This document shows, in pieces, positions 8,288 through 16,802 of a stretch of 64,000 nucleotides of DNA; within the stretch, counting starts at the first letter, position 1, and each line of letters starts with the position of its first letter. Under the pieces are notes generated by a model. The model saw only the letters and a list, made by a program, of their open reading frames with translations. It searched no databases and was not told the origin of the DNA. Source of the DNA: Pontibacter populi (GTDB lineage Bacteria > Bacteroidota > Bacteroidia > Cytophagales > Hymenobacteraceae); assembly GCF_019336435.1 (NCBI RefSeq), contig NZ_JAHWXQ010000001.1, forward strand, positions 248,001-312,000, written 5' to 3'. The position numbers and the translations under genes are program-made.

Positions 8288-9517
8288 ATGCGCGTATTAC
8301 ACACATCAGACTGGCACCTGGGCCAGCGCCTTGTTACCCTCGAACGTACCGAAGAACACCAGCATTTCCTGGACTGGCTGCTGCAAACCATTGAGCAGGA
8401 GCAGGTAGAGGTATTGCTGATGGCAGGCGATGTGTTTGATACCGGAGCTCCTTCCAACACTGCCTTCAAACTATACTATGACTTTCTGCAGAAGGTATGC
8501 GATACCTGCTGCCGCCACATTGTATTTATAGGCGGAAACCACGATTCGGTGTCTACGCTCAACGCGCCCAAAGACCTGCTTGCCTGCATGAACATCCGGG
8601 TAATTGGTGGCGCCACACCTGATCCGCTGGATGAACTTATCGTTCTGAATGATGCTGCCGGTAAGCCTGAGCTTATAGTTTGCGCCGTGCCTTTCCTGCG
8701 CGATCGTGACATCCGGTTATCTGTTCCCGGCGAAAGCTACGAAGAGCGCGAAGCCCGCTTAAAACAAGGCATAGCCGACCATTACGCCCAGTTTGTACCG
8801 CACGTACAGCCATACAAATCTGCTGGCGTACCAGTTGTGGCAATGGGGCATTTATTTGCAGCCGGCGGCACTGCTTCCGAAAGTGAAAAAGAAATACACG
8901 TGGGTAACCTGGGACAGATAGGTGCAGACCAGTTTCCGAAGGAGTTTGATTATGTAGCCTTGGGTCACTTGCACCGTCCGCAGCAAGTAAACAAAGCGCA
9001 CCATATCCGCTATTCCGGCTCCCCTATTCCGTTAAGTTTTAGCGAAGTAACCGATAACAAAGTAGTTTTTATTCTTGATTTTGAAGCCGGTAAACTGGCT
9101 GATCTGCGTGAACTGGCTATACCGGTTTGCCGCAAACTGGTGCGCTTTAAAGGCGACCTGGAGAAAGTAAAACAGCAAATAGCCGTTTACGACAACAGCA
9201 ACTATAGTTTACCTGCCTGGGCAGAGATCCAATTAGAACTGGACGCTCCCCTACCCGACCTGAACCAGCAACTGGAAGAAGTACTGCAACTCAAAAAAGA
9301 CGAATTGCACCTGCTCATCCATCGTCCGCCGATCATCAAAAGAGAACGCCAGACACTGGAGCAACAGGTACAGGAAGAAGCCGACCTGCACACACTAAAA
9401 GAGAACGAAGTCTTCCTGAAACGCTGCCAAAGCGCCTTCCCGGAAAGTGATCATTCTGAATTAGTAGCCAGCTTCAGCGAGTTGTTGGAACTGATGCGGC
9501 AGGAGGTTGAAAGCTAA
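8288..9517 (+). CDS. sbcD: Nuclease SbcCD subunit D (Mre11-type)
   Basis: The 409-residue protein has all the calcineurin-like phosphoesterase motifs of Mre11/SbcD. These are HTSDWHLGQ at 5-13, GDVFD at 47-51, GGNHDS at 82-87, GHLFAAGG in the middle and LGHLHRPQ near residue 225. A capping region follows, then a helical tail that docks on SbcC. The length matches E. coli SbcD (about 400). With SbcC it forms an ATP-dependent nuclease that opens hairpins and trims blocked DNA ends. sbcC follows after 158 bases on the same strand. That spacer holds two short hairpins, so the pair may not be tightly co-transcribed. Confidence 0.97.
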   Translation: MRVLHTSDWHLGQRLVTLERTEEHQHFLDWLLQTIEQEQVEVLLMAGDVFDTGAPSNTAFKLYYDFLQKVCDTCCRHIVFIGGNHDSVSTLNAPKDLLACMNIRVIGGATPDPLDELIVLNDAAGKPELIVCAVPFLRDRDIRLSVPGESYEEREARLKQGIADHYAQFVPHVQPYKSAGVPVVAMGHLFAAGGTASESEKEIHVGNLGQIGADQFPKEFDYVALGHLHRPQQVNKAHHIRYSGSPIPLSFSEVTDNKVVFILDFEAGKLADLRELAIPVCRKLVRFKGDLEKVKQQIAVYDNSNYSLPAWAEIQLELDAPLPDLNQQLEEVLQLKKDELHLLIHRPPIIKRERQTLEQQVQEEADLHTLKENEVFLKRCQSAFPESDHSELVASFSELLELMRQEVES

Positions 9518-9566
9518 CTATAGTTTAGGAGTTAGAGAGTTTAAGAATTTAAGAATGAAATGTAGA

Positions 9567-9584
9567 GACGCAATATTTTGCGTC
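9567..9584. repeat. Short GACGC hairpin of a common intergenic repeat
   Basis: GACGC-aatatttt-GCGTC is preceded by TGTAGA. GTAGAGACGC...GCGTC repeats of this kind are widespread in Bacteroidota and cyanobacteria. It lies in the sbcD-sbcC spacer, directly before another hairpin at 9601. Confidence 0.55.
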
Positions 9585-9600
9585 CTAAACTGCATCAGAC

Positions 9601-9626
9601 CTCGTAGCGTGTGCAGTTCCTACGAG
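9601..9626. repeat. Conserved-loop hairpin, copy 1
   Basis: A perfect 7-bp stem CTCGTAG/CTACGAG encloses a 12-base loop, CGTGTGCAGTTC. Copies 2 (13381-13406) and 3 (23193-23218) have the same stem length and loop length and a very similar loop, but different stem bases that still pair. Each copy is followed by (T/C)GTCT. Confidence 0.7.
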
Positions 9627-9675
9627 CGTCTTTCCACCTACAAAGTGTAGTACAAAAAGAAAGTTATATTACCCC

Positions 9676-12600
9676 ATGAAAATCCTGTCTGTCCGTTTCC
9701 AGAACCTGAACTCGCTGAAAGGTGAGCACGAGATCCGCTTTGACCAGAGCCCTTTGGTTGACGCCGGATTGTTTGCGATTACCGGACCAACAGGAGCCGG
9801 CAAAACCACTATTTTGGATGCGATTACTGTGGGGCTTTACGGCATGGTGCACCGCCATAACAACGACAAACCCCTTGATCTGATGACACGCCATACGTCG
9901 GAAAGCACATCGGAAGTGGAGTTTGAAGCGGATGGCAAACGTTACCGCAGCAAGTGGCAGATCCGCAGAAGCCGGGGCAAACTGGATGGCAAGATACAGG
10001 CCGTGCATATGGAGCTTTGCGACCTGGAAGATGACAAACCATTCGACCTGAAACCAAGTCAGGTGCCGGATAAGGTGGCTGAGATCTCGGGTTTAGACTA
10101 TAGCCAGTTCTTGCGTTCGGTGATGTTGTCGCAGGGCGATTTTGCACGTTTCCTGAAAGCTAACCCGAATGAGCGCAGCAGCCTTTTAGAGAAGATCACA
10201 GACACCGGCATTTATTCCGACATCTCGAAATTTGCTTACGAAAAAGCGAAAACCGAACGGGCTAAAAGAGATGAATTAGAAGCGAAACTAAAAGACAGCA
10301 AACTGCTGCCCGAAGAACAGCGCCTGGGCTACGAAGCAACTATAGCCGAACTAACTGACACGGAGGCAATACTAACCACCGAAACCAGGGAACTACAGGA
10401 AAAAACCAACTGGCTCAAACAACTGCAACAGCTTCGCGAGCGTGCCGAAAAGTATAAAATAGAATTGCAAGTACAGGAAAGCAAACTGGCTAACCTTCAA
10501 CCCGATTTTATAAAATTACAGCAGCACGAACAGGCAAACCAGTTTGTGGGCGAGCTTACGCAGATAAAAGCAGCAAATGGCAGGTTAACCGAAGTGCAGG
10601 AGCAACTGGTGCTCCTCGAAAAGCAGATACCTGTGCTGGAAGCTGAACTGGAACAAGCAGGCCATATTGCCCTGGAGGCAACCAAAGCACATCAACAGCA
10701 GCAGGAAGTTATACAGAAGTTAGAGCCGCTTTTAGGGCAGGTACAGCAACTGGACCATCAGCTGGAAACAATTAGAGAACAGTTTAAAACGGACAGGGAA
10801 GCGTACGTGCAGTTCGACAATGCGCTGCAACAGGAGAAAACCACCCTTGCCCAAAAGGATACGGAGCTGGGTACTCTAAAGCAAAATGCAACTGCCCTGA
10901 AAAAATGGTTGCAGGAAAACGCAAAGCTGAAAGACATGCGCGAGCACCTGCATGAGTTCCGCCAAACCATAAAAGACCTGACCGAAACCGAACGAACTAT
11001 AGCTACCCTGATGCAGGAGCAGCAAACTATAAACCAGCAACTACAAACTGAAGCCAGACAACTGGCAACTATAGATTCTGCCCAAAAAGAACAGCAGCAA
11101 AAGCAAACTATGCTGGATGCGCAGAAGCAGGAAAAACTGGCCCAGTTACAAACTATACTTGCTGCCAAAAGCATGGATGAGCTGGAAAAACTGGCCCAGG
11201 AACAACCGTTGCTGTTGGCGCGTTTAGAGCGATTGCTAGAGTTATCAAAGAACTATAGTTTACAGCAACAAAAGTCTGCTCAGTTTACTGACCAGCTACA
11301 TCAGCTGGAACAAACTATAGTTACTAAACAGGAAGAGCTTTCATCTACAGAAACAGACTATAACTCCGCCGCTGAGCGCCTGCAGGACCTACAGAAGCTG
11401 GTCACTCTGCAACAGCGCATACAGGAGCTGGAACAGCACCGCCATAGTTTGCAGCCGGAACAGCCCTGTCCGCTTTGCGGCTCCGAAGAGCACCCGTTTG
11501 TGGAGGGCAACTATACCAGCACGTTATCGGAGGAAGAGCAGCGACGCGATGCACAACAGGCTTTAGTTAAAGAACTTGATGCAACTAAAAATGCACTGCA
11601 ACTACAACTGAACACGCTTCAGAACCAACACGATAGCGCTACAAAAGCCAAAACAGAAACAGATACTGAACTTGCCCGACTACTGCAAAACTATAAGCTG
11701 CAAGGCGAAGGTGTAACCATAGCTATAACCAACACCGAAGCGCTTCAGCAGCAACTACACCTACAGCACGTAGCACTGGGTAACCTGACTCAGACGCTGA
11801 CTATAGCTCGTTCCCTGAGTCGTGAAACTGAAACTATAAACCAGCATTTACAGCAACTCCGCGAAGCACAACTACAGGCGCAGGCGCAGGTAAGTAAGCT
11901 GCAAAATTCAGAAGAAATGCTTCGCAGACAGCTGGGCCGGTTTACTGCGCAATTACAGGATTTACAGGAACAGCAACAGGTTTTCACGGAAACCGCACAG
12001 TCGTTTGCAGCCAGCTATAGTTTAGAATTTACTCCAGAAACACGTTTTGATTTGCTGAAGCACTTGGAGGCTCAAACCACTACCTATCAGCAGCAGCACG
12101 ATGCTTACGAGGCCATGCGCGATCCGTTCCTGAAACTACAGGAGCAGGTAGCTAATCTAACTGAGAAAGTAGCAGAAAAAGAGCAGGCGCTGAAAGATAA
12201 AAAAGCAATTCTGGAACGGGTGCACATCCAGTTAACAGAACTGAAGGAAAAACGATACCAGCTTTTCGGGGATAAAAAACCAGAGCAGGAACGCCAGCAT
12301 ACAAATACTGAACTTGCCAACCTTGCCCGCCAAGCCGAGAACGCACGGGCAGCCCAGCAGAAAAAACAGCACGAATTACAGGAGCAACGCCAGCGCCAGA
12401 ACGAGTATACCACAACACACAACCATAAAAAATCAGAGCTGGATACTTTGCGGGACGGATTATTACACGTGCTTCGCGAGAAAGGAATCGAAACGATAGA
12501 AGCACTCAGCCAAATGTTGCTTGACCGTGACGAAGCCGACCGCCTCGCCAACCAGAAAGCGTTGGTTGAAAAACAACTGACCGAAATCCGTAAGTCGCTG

Positions 12601-13323
12601 AGCGATGTACAGCAGGATCTGACACAATCCGAGACACAAAGCCTGACCTCCGAAACAATAGAGCAACTGCAGCAGCAGCTTGCTCTTAAAACCGAAGAGC
12701 AGCGCAACGTAATTGCCCAAAAAGCACGCCTGGAACAGTTACTGGAGCAAGACAAACAGCAACGTGAAAAGAACCTGGAACTGGCCAGCCAACTACAGAT
12801 TCAGCAACAGGAATGCAACCGCTGGAGCCAGCTCGCTGACCTGATCGGTTCGGCAGACGGCAATAAGTTCAGTCGCTTTGCGCAGGGTCTTACGTTGGCA
12901 AAATTAGTAGAGCTGGCTAACCGTCACCTGCAGAAACTAAACGACCGTTACCGCATCCAGAAAACGGAGGGCGAGGACTTAGAATTAGCTATCGTTGACA
13001 CTTACCAGGCCGAAGCAGTGCGCCCGATGAATACACTTTCCGGCGGCGAGAGCTTCCTGGTTAGTTTAGCGTTAGCGCTTGGCTTATCTGACCTGGCAGG
13101 CCGCCGCACCCAGATCAACTCGTTGTTCATAGACGAGGGCTTCGGCACACTGGACGCTGATACTTTGGACTCCGCTATTTCCACGTTGGAAAATCTACAG
13201 GCCAGCGGTAAAATGATCGGCATCATCTCGCACGTAGAAGCCCTGAAAGAACGCATCAGCACCCAGATCAAAATTCAGAAATTAGCAGGTGGGGTTAGTA
13301 AGGTTGAGGTTGTTGGGTGGTAA
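9676..13323 (+). CDS. sbcC: Nuclease SbcCD subunit C (Rad50-type SMC ATPase)
   Basis: The 1215-residue protein has a Walker A motif GPTGAGKT at 37-44, then long glutamine- and glutamate-rich coiled coils. The zinc hook CPLCG has its cysteines at 598 and 601, almost exactly mid-chain. The ABC signature LSGGES is at 1121-1126 and Walker B LFIDEG is at 1150-1155. This is the full Rad50/SbcC architecture, longer than E. coli SbcC (1048) because of extended coils. It works with SbcD in DNA end and hairpin processing. The gene is dense in the CTATAG motif: I see at least eight copies, mostly read as Thr-Ile-Ala (ACT ATA GCx) or inside coil codons. Long open frames on its minus strand are codon-bias shadows. 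Confidence 0.97.
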   Translation: MKILSVRFQNLNSLKGEHEIRFDQSPLVDAGLFAITGPTGAGKTTILDAITVGLYGMVHRHNNDKPLDLMTRHTSESTSEVEFEADGKRYRSKWQIRRSRGKLDGKIQAVHMELCDLEDDKPFDLKPSQVPDKVAEISGLDYSQFLRSVMLSQGDFARFLKANPNERSSLLEKITDTGIYSDISKFAYEKAKTERAKRDELEAKLKDSKLLPEEQRLGYEATIAELTDTEAILTTETRELQEKTNWLKQLQQLRERAEKYKIELQVQESKLANLQPDFIKLQQHEQANQFVGELTQIKAANGRLTEVQEQLVLLEKQIPVLEAELEQAGHIALEATKAHQQQQEVIQKLEPLLGQVQQLDHQLETIREQFKTDREAYVQFDNALQQEKTTLAQKDTELGTLKQNATALKKWLQENAKLKDMREHLHEFRQTIKDLTETERTIATLMQEQQTINQQLQTEARQLATIDSAQKEQQQKQTMLDAQKQEKLAQLQTILAAKSMDELEKLAQEQPLLLARLERLLELSKNYSLQQQKSAQFTDQLHQLEQTIVTKQEELSSTETDYNSAAERLQDLQKLVTLQQRIQELEQHRHSLQPEQPCPLCGSEEHPFVEGNYTSTLSEEEQRRDAQQALVKELDATKNALQLQLNTLQNQHDSATKAKTETDTELARLLQNYKLQGEGVTIAITNTEALQQQLHLQHVALGNLTQTLTIARSLSRETETINQHLQQLREAQLQAQAQVSKLQNSEEMLRRQLGRFTAQLQDLQEQQQVFTETAQSFAASYSLEFTPETRFDLLKHLEAQTTTYQQQHDAYEAMRDPFLKLQEQVANLTEKVAEKEQALKDKKAILERVHIQLTELKEKRYQLFGDKKPEQERQHTNTELANLARQAENARAAQQKKQHELQEQRQRQNEYTTTHNHKKSELDTLRDGLLHVLREKGIETIEALSQMLLDRDEADRLANQKALVEKQLTEIRKSLSDVQQDLTQSETQSLTSETIEQLQQQLALKTEEQRNVIAQKARLEQLLEQDKQQREKNLELASQLQIQQQECNRWSQLADLIGSADGNKFSRFAQGLTLAKLVELANRHLQKLNDRYRIQKTEGEDLELAIVDTYQAEAVRPMNTLSGGESFLVSLALALGLSDLAGRRTQINSLFIDEGFGTLDADTLDSAISTLENLQASGKMIGIISHVEALKERISTQIKIQKLAGGVSKVEVVGW

Positions 13324-13380
13324 ATGGCATTGTCATTTCGAACAAAGTGAGGAATCTATTTCAGCTTAAAGTTGCAGGAC

Positions 13381-13406
13381 CTAGCAGTGTGCGCAGCTCC
13401 TGCTAG
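13381..13406. repeat. Conserved-loop hairpin, copy 2
   Basis: Stem CTAGCAG/CTGCTAG (7 bp) with 12-base loop TGTGCGCAGCTC. The stem differs from copy 1 at two positions and both partners have changed, so pairing is kept. Confidence 0.7.
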
Positions 13407-13429
13407 TGTCTAGGCTATAGCTCTTCTTT

Positions 13430-13869
13430 TGTCATTTCGAACATTCCTGAGACGCGAGTCGAAAAGAGCCAGCGCAGCTGTGAGAAATCTATCTCAGCTT
13501 TTTGCTAACTATAGTTGCAACCCGAACCAAGCTATCCTTTCATAGCCACTTCCAATCCTGGGAGCTTTACTCACCTATTGTTTCAATCCAGCTTTGGTGC
13601 CCTCACGGCCGGGAGGCCCCGTCTTCGGGCATCGCGCTGCTGCTTTCTTGCTTCCCTCGCTCTGCTCGGGCTGCCTAAAGGCACCGCAACAAAGCAAAGG
13701 CGCTCAACCCAAAGACTGTGATCTTTCGCATAGCAACTGCTTATCTATAGTTTTAAAAGATAAGCTTCGAGATTTATCGTGGTCATAGTTTCGAAGGGAC
13801 AGGTAAAACTGTCCTGTTCTGTTGCTAAACTATAGCAAACTCAGATTTATCCCTTTAGCCGAAATGACA
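13430..13869. mobile_element. MITE-like repeat element, copy A (full)
   Basis: The element runs from TGTCATTTCGA at 13430 to CGAAATGACA at 13869, giving a 10-bp perfect terminal inverted repeat and about 440 bases in all. Inside the left end it reads GAGAAATCTATCTCAGC, and inside the right end AGATTTATCCC, so the inverted similarity continues for some 25 bases with gaps. It carries the structured core at 13591-13695 and a GGGACAGG-type hairpin. It encodes no transposase, and the mover is unknown. Copy D (30237-30621) has the same plan. Confidence 0.65.
13591..13695. repeat. Structured repeat core, copy A
   Basis: The segment is closed by GCTTTGGTGCC on the left and GGCACCGCAACAAAGC on the right. 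It contains GGCC-GGGA-GGCC, CCCCGTCTTCGGGC and TGCC-TAAA-GGCA hairpins. A variable hairpin has CCC/GGG around a TCGctctgctC loop. In copies D and C the matching stem reads ACAC/GTGT and TTGT/ACAA around TCGTTCCTC. Reading frames are not conserved between copies, because the variable hairpin differs by two bases. Confidence 0.65.
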
Positions 13870-13891
13870 GATTGAAAAGTAACTGCAGAAA

Positions 13892-13910
13892 GTCCCCCTT
13901 GGAAGGGGGC
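13892..13910. repeat. G-rich intergenic hairpin
   Basis: GTCCCCCTTGGAAGGGGGC is followed by AGGGGATGAC. The same unit follows copy D at 30644-30662. A CTCCCC...GGAGGGG unit of similar style follows at 13969-14015 and recurs at 23796-23835 and 30796-30840. Confidence 0.6.
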
Positions 13911-14100
13911 AGGGGATGACAAACGGAAACTATAGAACTATAGCCACGAACAATAGCAACAACAGAAAAGCTCCCCGACTTGGATAAGGAGGGGATAAAG
14001 GGGTGATTGGATCACGTTACCTATAAAACTTTACCTCCAACTATAGCAGTAGCTTTATCCTGCCAATCCTTTAATCTTGTAAATCCAGATTCAGACAATT

Positions 14101-14175
14101 CCTATCCCTGCAGGGCCAGTTGAGTTGAAAACCCAACATCATAGGTAGACACGGGTTGCAAACCCGCGCCAGCAT
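14101..14175. repeat. Second structured repeat family, copy 1
   Basis: Three hairpins occur in a row: CCCTGCAGGG, GTTGAGTT-gaa-AACCCAAC with one mismatch, and CGGGTT-gca-AACCCG. GCGCCAGCA follows. The copy at 17648-17724 keeps the order and the flanks (GGCCAGTTGAGT, CACCAGCA) but has different, still self-complementary stems. The layout resembles REP/BIME-like elements; a link to a RAYT transposase is only a guess. Confidence 0.6.
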
Positions 14176-14253
14176 TATTGGTCGTAGAACTATAGGTCAA
14201 ACCACAACAAATTCCTAAACCCTAAAAATCAACCAAATCCCATTAACCCCTGC

Positions 14254-15357
14254 TCAGATAAAAAACTTTTTAACACAGCGAATCACCTGCTCCTGTTCGG
14301 CTTCTGTTATCCCCGGGAAAAGTGGCAGACTTAAACAGGTATCGGCAAGTGATTCTGTAACCGGAAAGTCGCTTGTTTTATAGTTCAGGTAATTATAAGC
14401 CAGTTGCAGATGGATAGGAATTGGATAATGTATTGCCGTTTGTATGCCTTGTTGTTGCAGGTAACTTTTCAGCTCGTCGCGGCGCGATGTACGGATATTA
14501 AAGATATGATACACATGTCCGCAATGGTCTGCCGTAACAGGTAAAGTAAGATCAGCTATAGATTGAAGTTCCTGCAAATAAACATCTGCCAATCGCTGTC
14601 GTTCCTGGTTTTGCCGGTGCAGGTATTTAAGTTTTATAGTTAGAACAGCAGCCTGCAGGGTGTCGAGGCGGGAATTTACACCTATAAGTTCGTTGTGATA
14701 TTTTTCCTGCTGCCCATAGTTGCGGTAACTATACATAAAAGCGGCCAGCTCCGGGTTTGAAGTAACAACGGCACCACCATCGCCCAAGGCTCCTAAATTT
14801 TTAGTGGGGTAAAAACTAAAAGCAGCGGCATCTCCGAATGTACCTGCAAACTGGTTTTTGTATTTCGTCCCGTGTGCCTGCGCAGCGTCTTCTACCAACT
14901 TCAAACTATAGCTTCGGCATAGACCCTGAAGTCTTTCCATCTCACAGGTCTGCCCGTACAAATGCACAGCAACTATAGCTTTGGTTTTAGGAGTGATATG
15001 TTTTTCGGCGGTTGCAGCAGTCAGGTTGTAGGTTTGTATATCAGGCTCAGCAAGCACAGGCACAGCGCCCAGGTGCACGACTGCATTGGCGGTGGCTATG
15101 AAGGTATTGGCCGGAACTATAACTTCATCTCCCGGGCTAATGCCCACCGCTTTTAAAGCAAGTACCAGCGCATCGAAGCCATTTCCCACTCCTATCGCAA
15201 AATCAGCGCCTAAAAACTTTGCAAAGGCATCTTCAAAAGCTTTCACCTCAGGGCCAAGAATAAACTGCTGCTCACGCATAACCCGTAAAACTTCCTGCTC
15301 TACCTGTTGCGTTATTCCTGCCGGCCAATCTCGGAATGCCATATATGGTACCTGCAT
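14254..15357 (-). CDS. DegT/DnrJ/EryC1/StrS family sugar aminotransferase (FdtB/QdtB-like)
   Basis: The 367-residue PLP enzyme has the family's motifs: GVGNGFDALVLALKA (56-70), NTFIATANAV (84-93), EDAAQAHG (156-163), and the Schiff-base lysine Lys186 in FYPTKNLGALGDGG. It would transfer an amino group from glutamate to a nucleotide keto-sugar. The next gene upstream, ending two bases away, is a sugar 3,4-ketoisomerase. That pairing is typical for making dTDP-3-amino-3,6-dideoxyhexoses (Fuc3N or Qui3N) for surface glycans. Which sugar is made cannot be told from sequence by eye, and no acyltransferase or glycosyltransferase is adjacent. Confidence 0.93.
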   Translation of the reverse strand: MQVPYMAFRDWPAGITQQVEQEVLRVMREQQFILGPEVKAFEDAFAKFLGADFAIGVGNGFDALVLALKAVGISPGDEVIVPANTFIATANAVVHLGAVPVLAEPDIQTYNLTAATAEKHITPKTKAIVAVHLYGQTCEMERLQGLCRSYSLKLVEDAAQAHGTKYKNQFAGTFGDAAAFSFYPTKNLGALGDGGAVVTSNPELAAFMYSYRNYGQQEKYHNELIGVNSRLDTLQAAVLTIKLKYLHRQNQERQRLADVYLQELQSIADLTLPVTADHCGHVYHIFNIRTSRRDELKSYLQQQGIQTAIHYPIPIHLQLAYNYLNYKTSDFPVTESLADTCLSLPLFPGITEAEQEQVIRCVKKFFI

Positions 15358-15359
15358 AA

Positions 15360-15794
15360 CTATAGTTCCCCGATCAGCTTTTTATAGTTGTCATAATCCC
15401 GCAGATAGTCCGTTTCATCATAATCGGTACTGGCCAGGCACAGCGCTATAGTTCCTTCGGTAAAAGTTAATTCAGTCCAGCACAGGGCTGGAATGTATAA
15501 TCCGCTGTCGGATGATGAAAGTGTGAACTCACTAATGTTGTCTTCAGTTTCTGCTTTCACTTTTATAGTTCCGGTCAGGGCTACCAGTACTTCCTTGGTG
15601 GTTTTATTGGCATGATGACCACGTGTTATCCCGGCTGGCGTACCTTGTATCCAGAATACGCGCTTTACTGCAAAAGGCAGTTTATCGGCAAATTGTGTAG
15701 ATGTAAGCAACCCTTCGGCGGCACTGCCAACCTGCTTAAAAGAAATCAAGTAAGGAGAATCTGACAACGTGATATGGGTTAAGTATAACTGCAA
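15360..15794 (-). CDS. dTDP-6-deoxyhexose 3,4-ketoisomerase (FdtA/QdtA, WxcM-like cupin)
   Basis: The 144-residue protein matches the small cupin FdtA/QdtA family in length and pattern. It has RVFWIQGTPAGITRGHHANK around residues 45-64, the position of the family's RGxHAHK motif with catalytic histidines, then a VALTGTIKV strand. The end is the highly typical CLASTDYDETDYLRDYDNY. It would convert dTDP-4-keto-6-deoxyglucose to the 3-keto isomer used by the aminotransferase two bases downstream. The FdtA/QdtA choice (galacto or gluco product) is undetermined. Confidence 0.9.
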   Translation of the reverse strand: MQLYLTHITLSDSPYLISFKQVGSAAEGLLTSTQFADKLPFAVKRVFWIQGTPAGITRGHHANKTTKEVLVALTGTIKVKAETEDNISEFTLSSSDSGLYIPALCWTELTFTEGTIALCLASTDYDETDYLRDYDNYKKLIGEL

Positions 15795-15854
15795 ATAAAT
15801 CTAATTTAGGCAATTTTGCTAATACTTGCAGTGCGTGCTTTACCTTGCTTCTTC

Positions 15855-15862
15855 TACATTTG
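15855..15862 (+). promoter_or_regulatory. Candidate -7 box (TACATTTG) for the permease/yigZ pair
   Basis: TACATTTG fits the Bacteroidota primary-sigma -7 consensus TAnnTTTG and lies 25 bases before the permease start in a 93-base divergent spacer. I do not see a well-spaced -33 TTG. Confidence 0.4.
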
Positions 15863-15887
15863 TACTTAACCCGTTTTAAAGCCGACT

Positions 15888-16802
15888 ATGCTCTACCTGC
15901 TGCTTAATATAATTGCCAGTACATCACTGGTCTTCATCTTTAAATTATTTCAGCGGTTCGGGGTACCAACGTTCCAGGCAATAGTTGTAAACTACCTGAC
16001 TTGTGTAGTAGTTGGCTTTTTATTTTCGGGTAGCAGCAGTGTTGTGCAGGGAAGTTTGCTGCAACAAAGCTGGGTCGTTTACGCGCTGGCGCTGGGCACA
16101 ATTTTTATCGGCACGTTTTACCTCATAGCCCTTACTACACACAAAGTTGGTATTACAGCAGCTTCGGTGGCAACTAAAATTTCGTTGGTAATTCCGGTGC
16201 TGTTTAGTCTGCTGGTACTCGAAAACAGCCTGAAAAACTATACTATATTAAACTATGCGGGCATGTTTGTAGCCTTGGTAGCTATCGTGCTTTCGTCTAT
16301 CAGGCCGCGTAACCACGAAGATGGCGAAGAAACTACTTCTCCTTTTCTTGCCTTACTGCTGCCGTTCATCATCTTCCTGAACAGTGGTATCGCCGATTCG
16401 CTCATCAACTATACCAACCATTTTCATCTGCAGCAAAACGAAGTCAGCCAGTTTACAATGGTCACCTTTACTGGTTCGGCTATTGTTGGGTTAATAGTGC
16501 TGCTTTATTTGCTGATTTCAGGGAAAACTATTTTCTACAGCAAAAGCATTGCAGCTGGCATTCTGCTGGGCATCCCGAATTATTTTTCTATTTATTTCCT
16601 GATAAAGGCCCTTTATGCTTTTGGTAACGATGGCGCTTTTCTGTACCCGGTCCATAACATCGGTATCATACTGGCTGGTGCGATGGGGGCGGTTTTGTTC
16701 TTCGGCGAAAAGCTTACAAAAGTTAATTTAACCGGCCTTGCTATGGCAGTAGTGGCACTAGTGCTTATTTCATATCAGGAAATTGTTGCAAATTTGTTCT
16801 GA
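15888..16802 (+). CDS. EamA/DMT-superfamily permease
   Basis: The 304-residue integral membrane protein has about ten hydrophobic spans in two halves, as in drug/metabolite transporters. A polar stretch near residues 140-155 (RPRNHEDGEETTS) separates the halves. Features include KLFQRFGVPTFQAIVVNYL near the first loop and GAVLFFGEKLTKVNLTGLAM near the end, the latter a common EamA end motif. The substrate is unknown. Its stop overlaps the start of the next gene by one base (TGATG), so the two are translationally coupled. Confidence 0.85.
   Translation: MLYLLLNIIASTSLVFIFKLFQRFGVPTFQAIVVNYLTCVVVGFLFSGSSSVVQGSLLQQSWVVYALALGTIFIGTFYLIALTTHKVGITAASVATKISLVIPVLFSLLVLENSLKNYTILNYAGMFVALVAIVLSSIRPRNHEDGEETTSPFLALLLPFIIFLNSGIADSLINYTNHFHLQQNEVSQFTMVTFTGSAIVGLIVLLYLLISGKTIFYSKSIAAGILLGIPNYFSIYFLIKALYAFGNDGAFLYPVHNIGIILAGAMGAVLFFGEKLTKVNLTGLAMAVVALVLISYQEIVANLF

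Larger units (their letters stand above)
13324..14253. other. Non-coding repeat field A
   Basis: About 930 bases without a credible gene separate sbcC from the convergent aminotransferase. In order it holds a lone TGTCATTTCGAAC end (13331), a conserved-loop hairpin (13381), a MITE-like element (13430-13869), a G-rich hairpin (13892-13910), a CTCCCC/GGGG repeat (13969-14015) and a second structured repeat (14101-14175). CTATAG occurs about eight times. Open frames of 60-70 codons at 13515-13788 lie wholly inside the repeat. Confidence 0.85.

Noticed and set aside
12105-12755. Long open frames on the minus strand of sbcC, rich in Ser and Cys
   Set aside because: They are mirror images of the Gln/Glu-rich coiled-coil codons of sbcC and have no start context or domain.
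9676-13323. SbcCD as part of an anti-phage system such as Gabija or Wadjet
   Set aside because: Both proteins match ordinary SbcC and SbcD along their full length and have no defence partner gene beside them.
13515-13788. Two plus-strand frames (60-70 codons) in repeat field A
   Set aside because: They lie wholly in the structured repeat, and the frame shifts between copies, so they are not protein coding.
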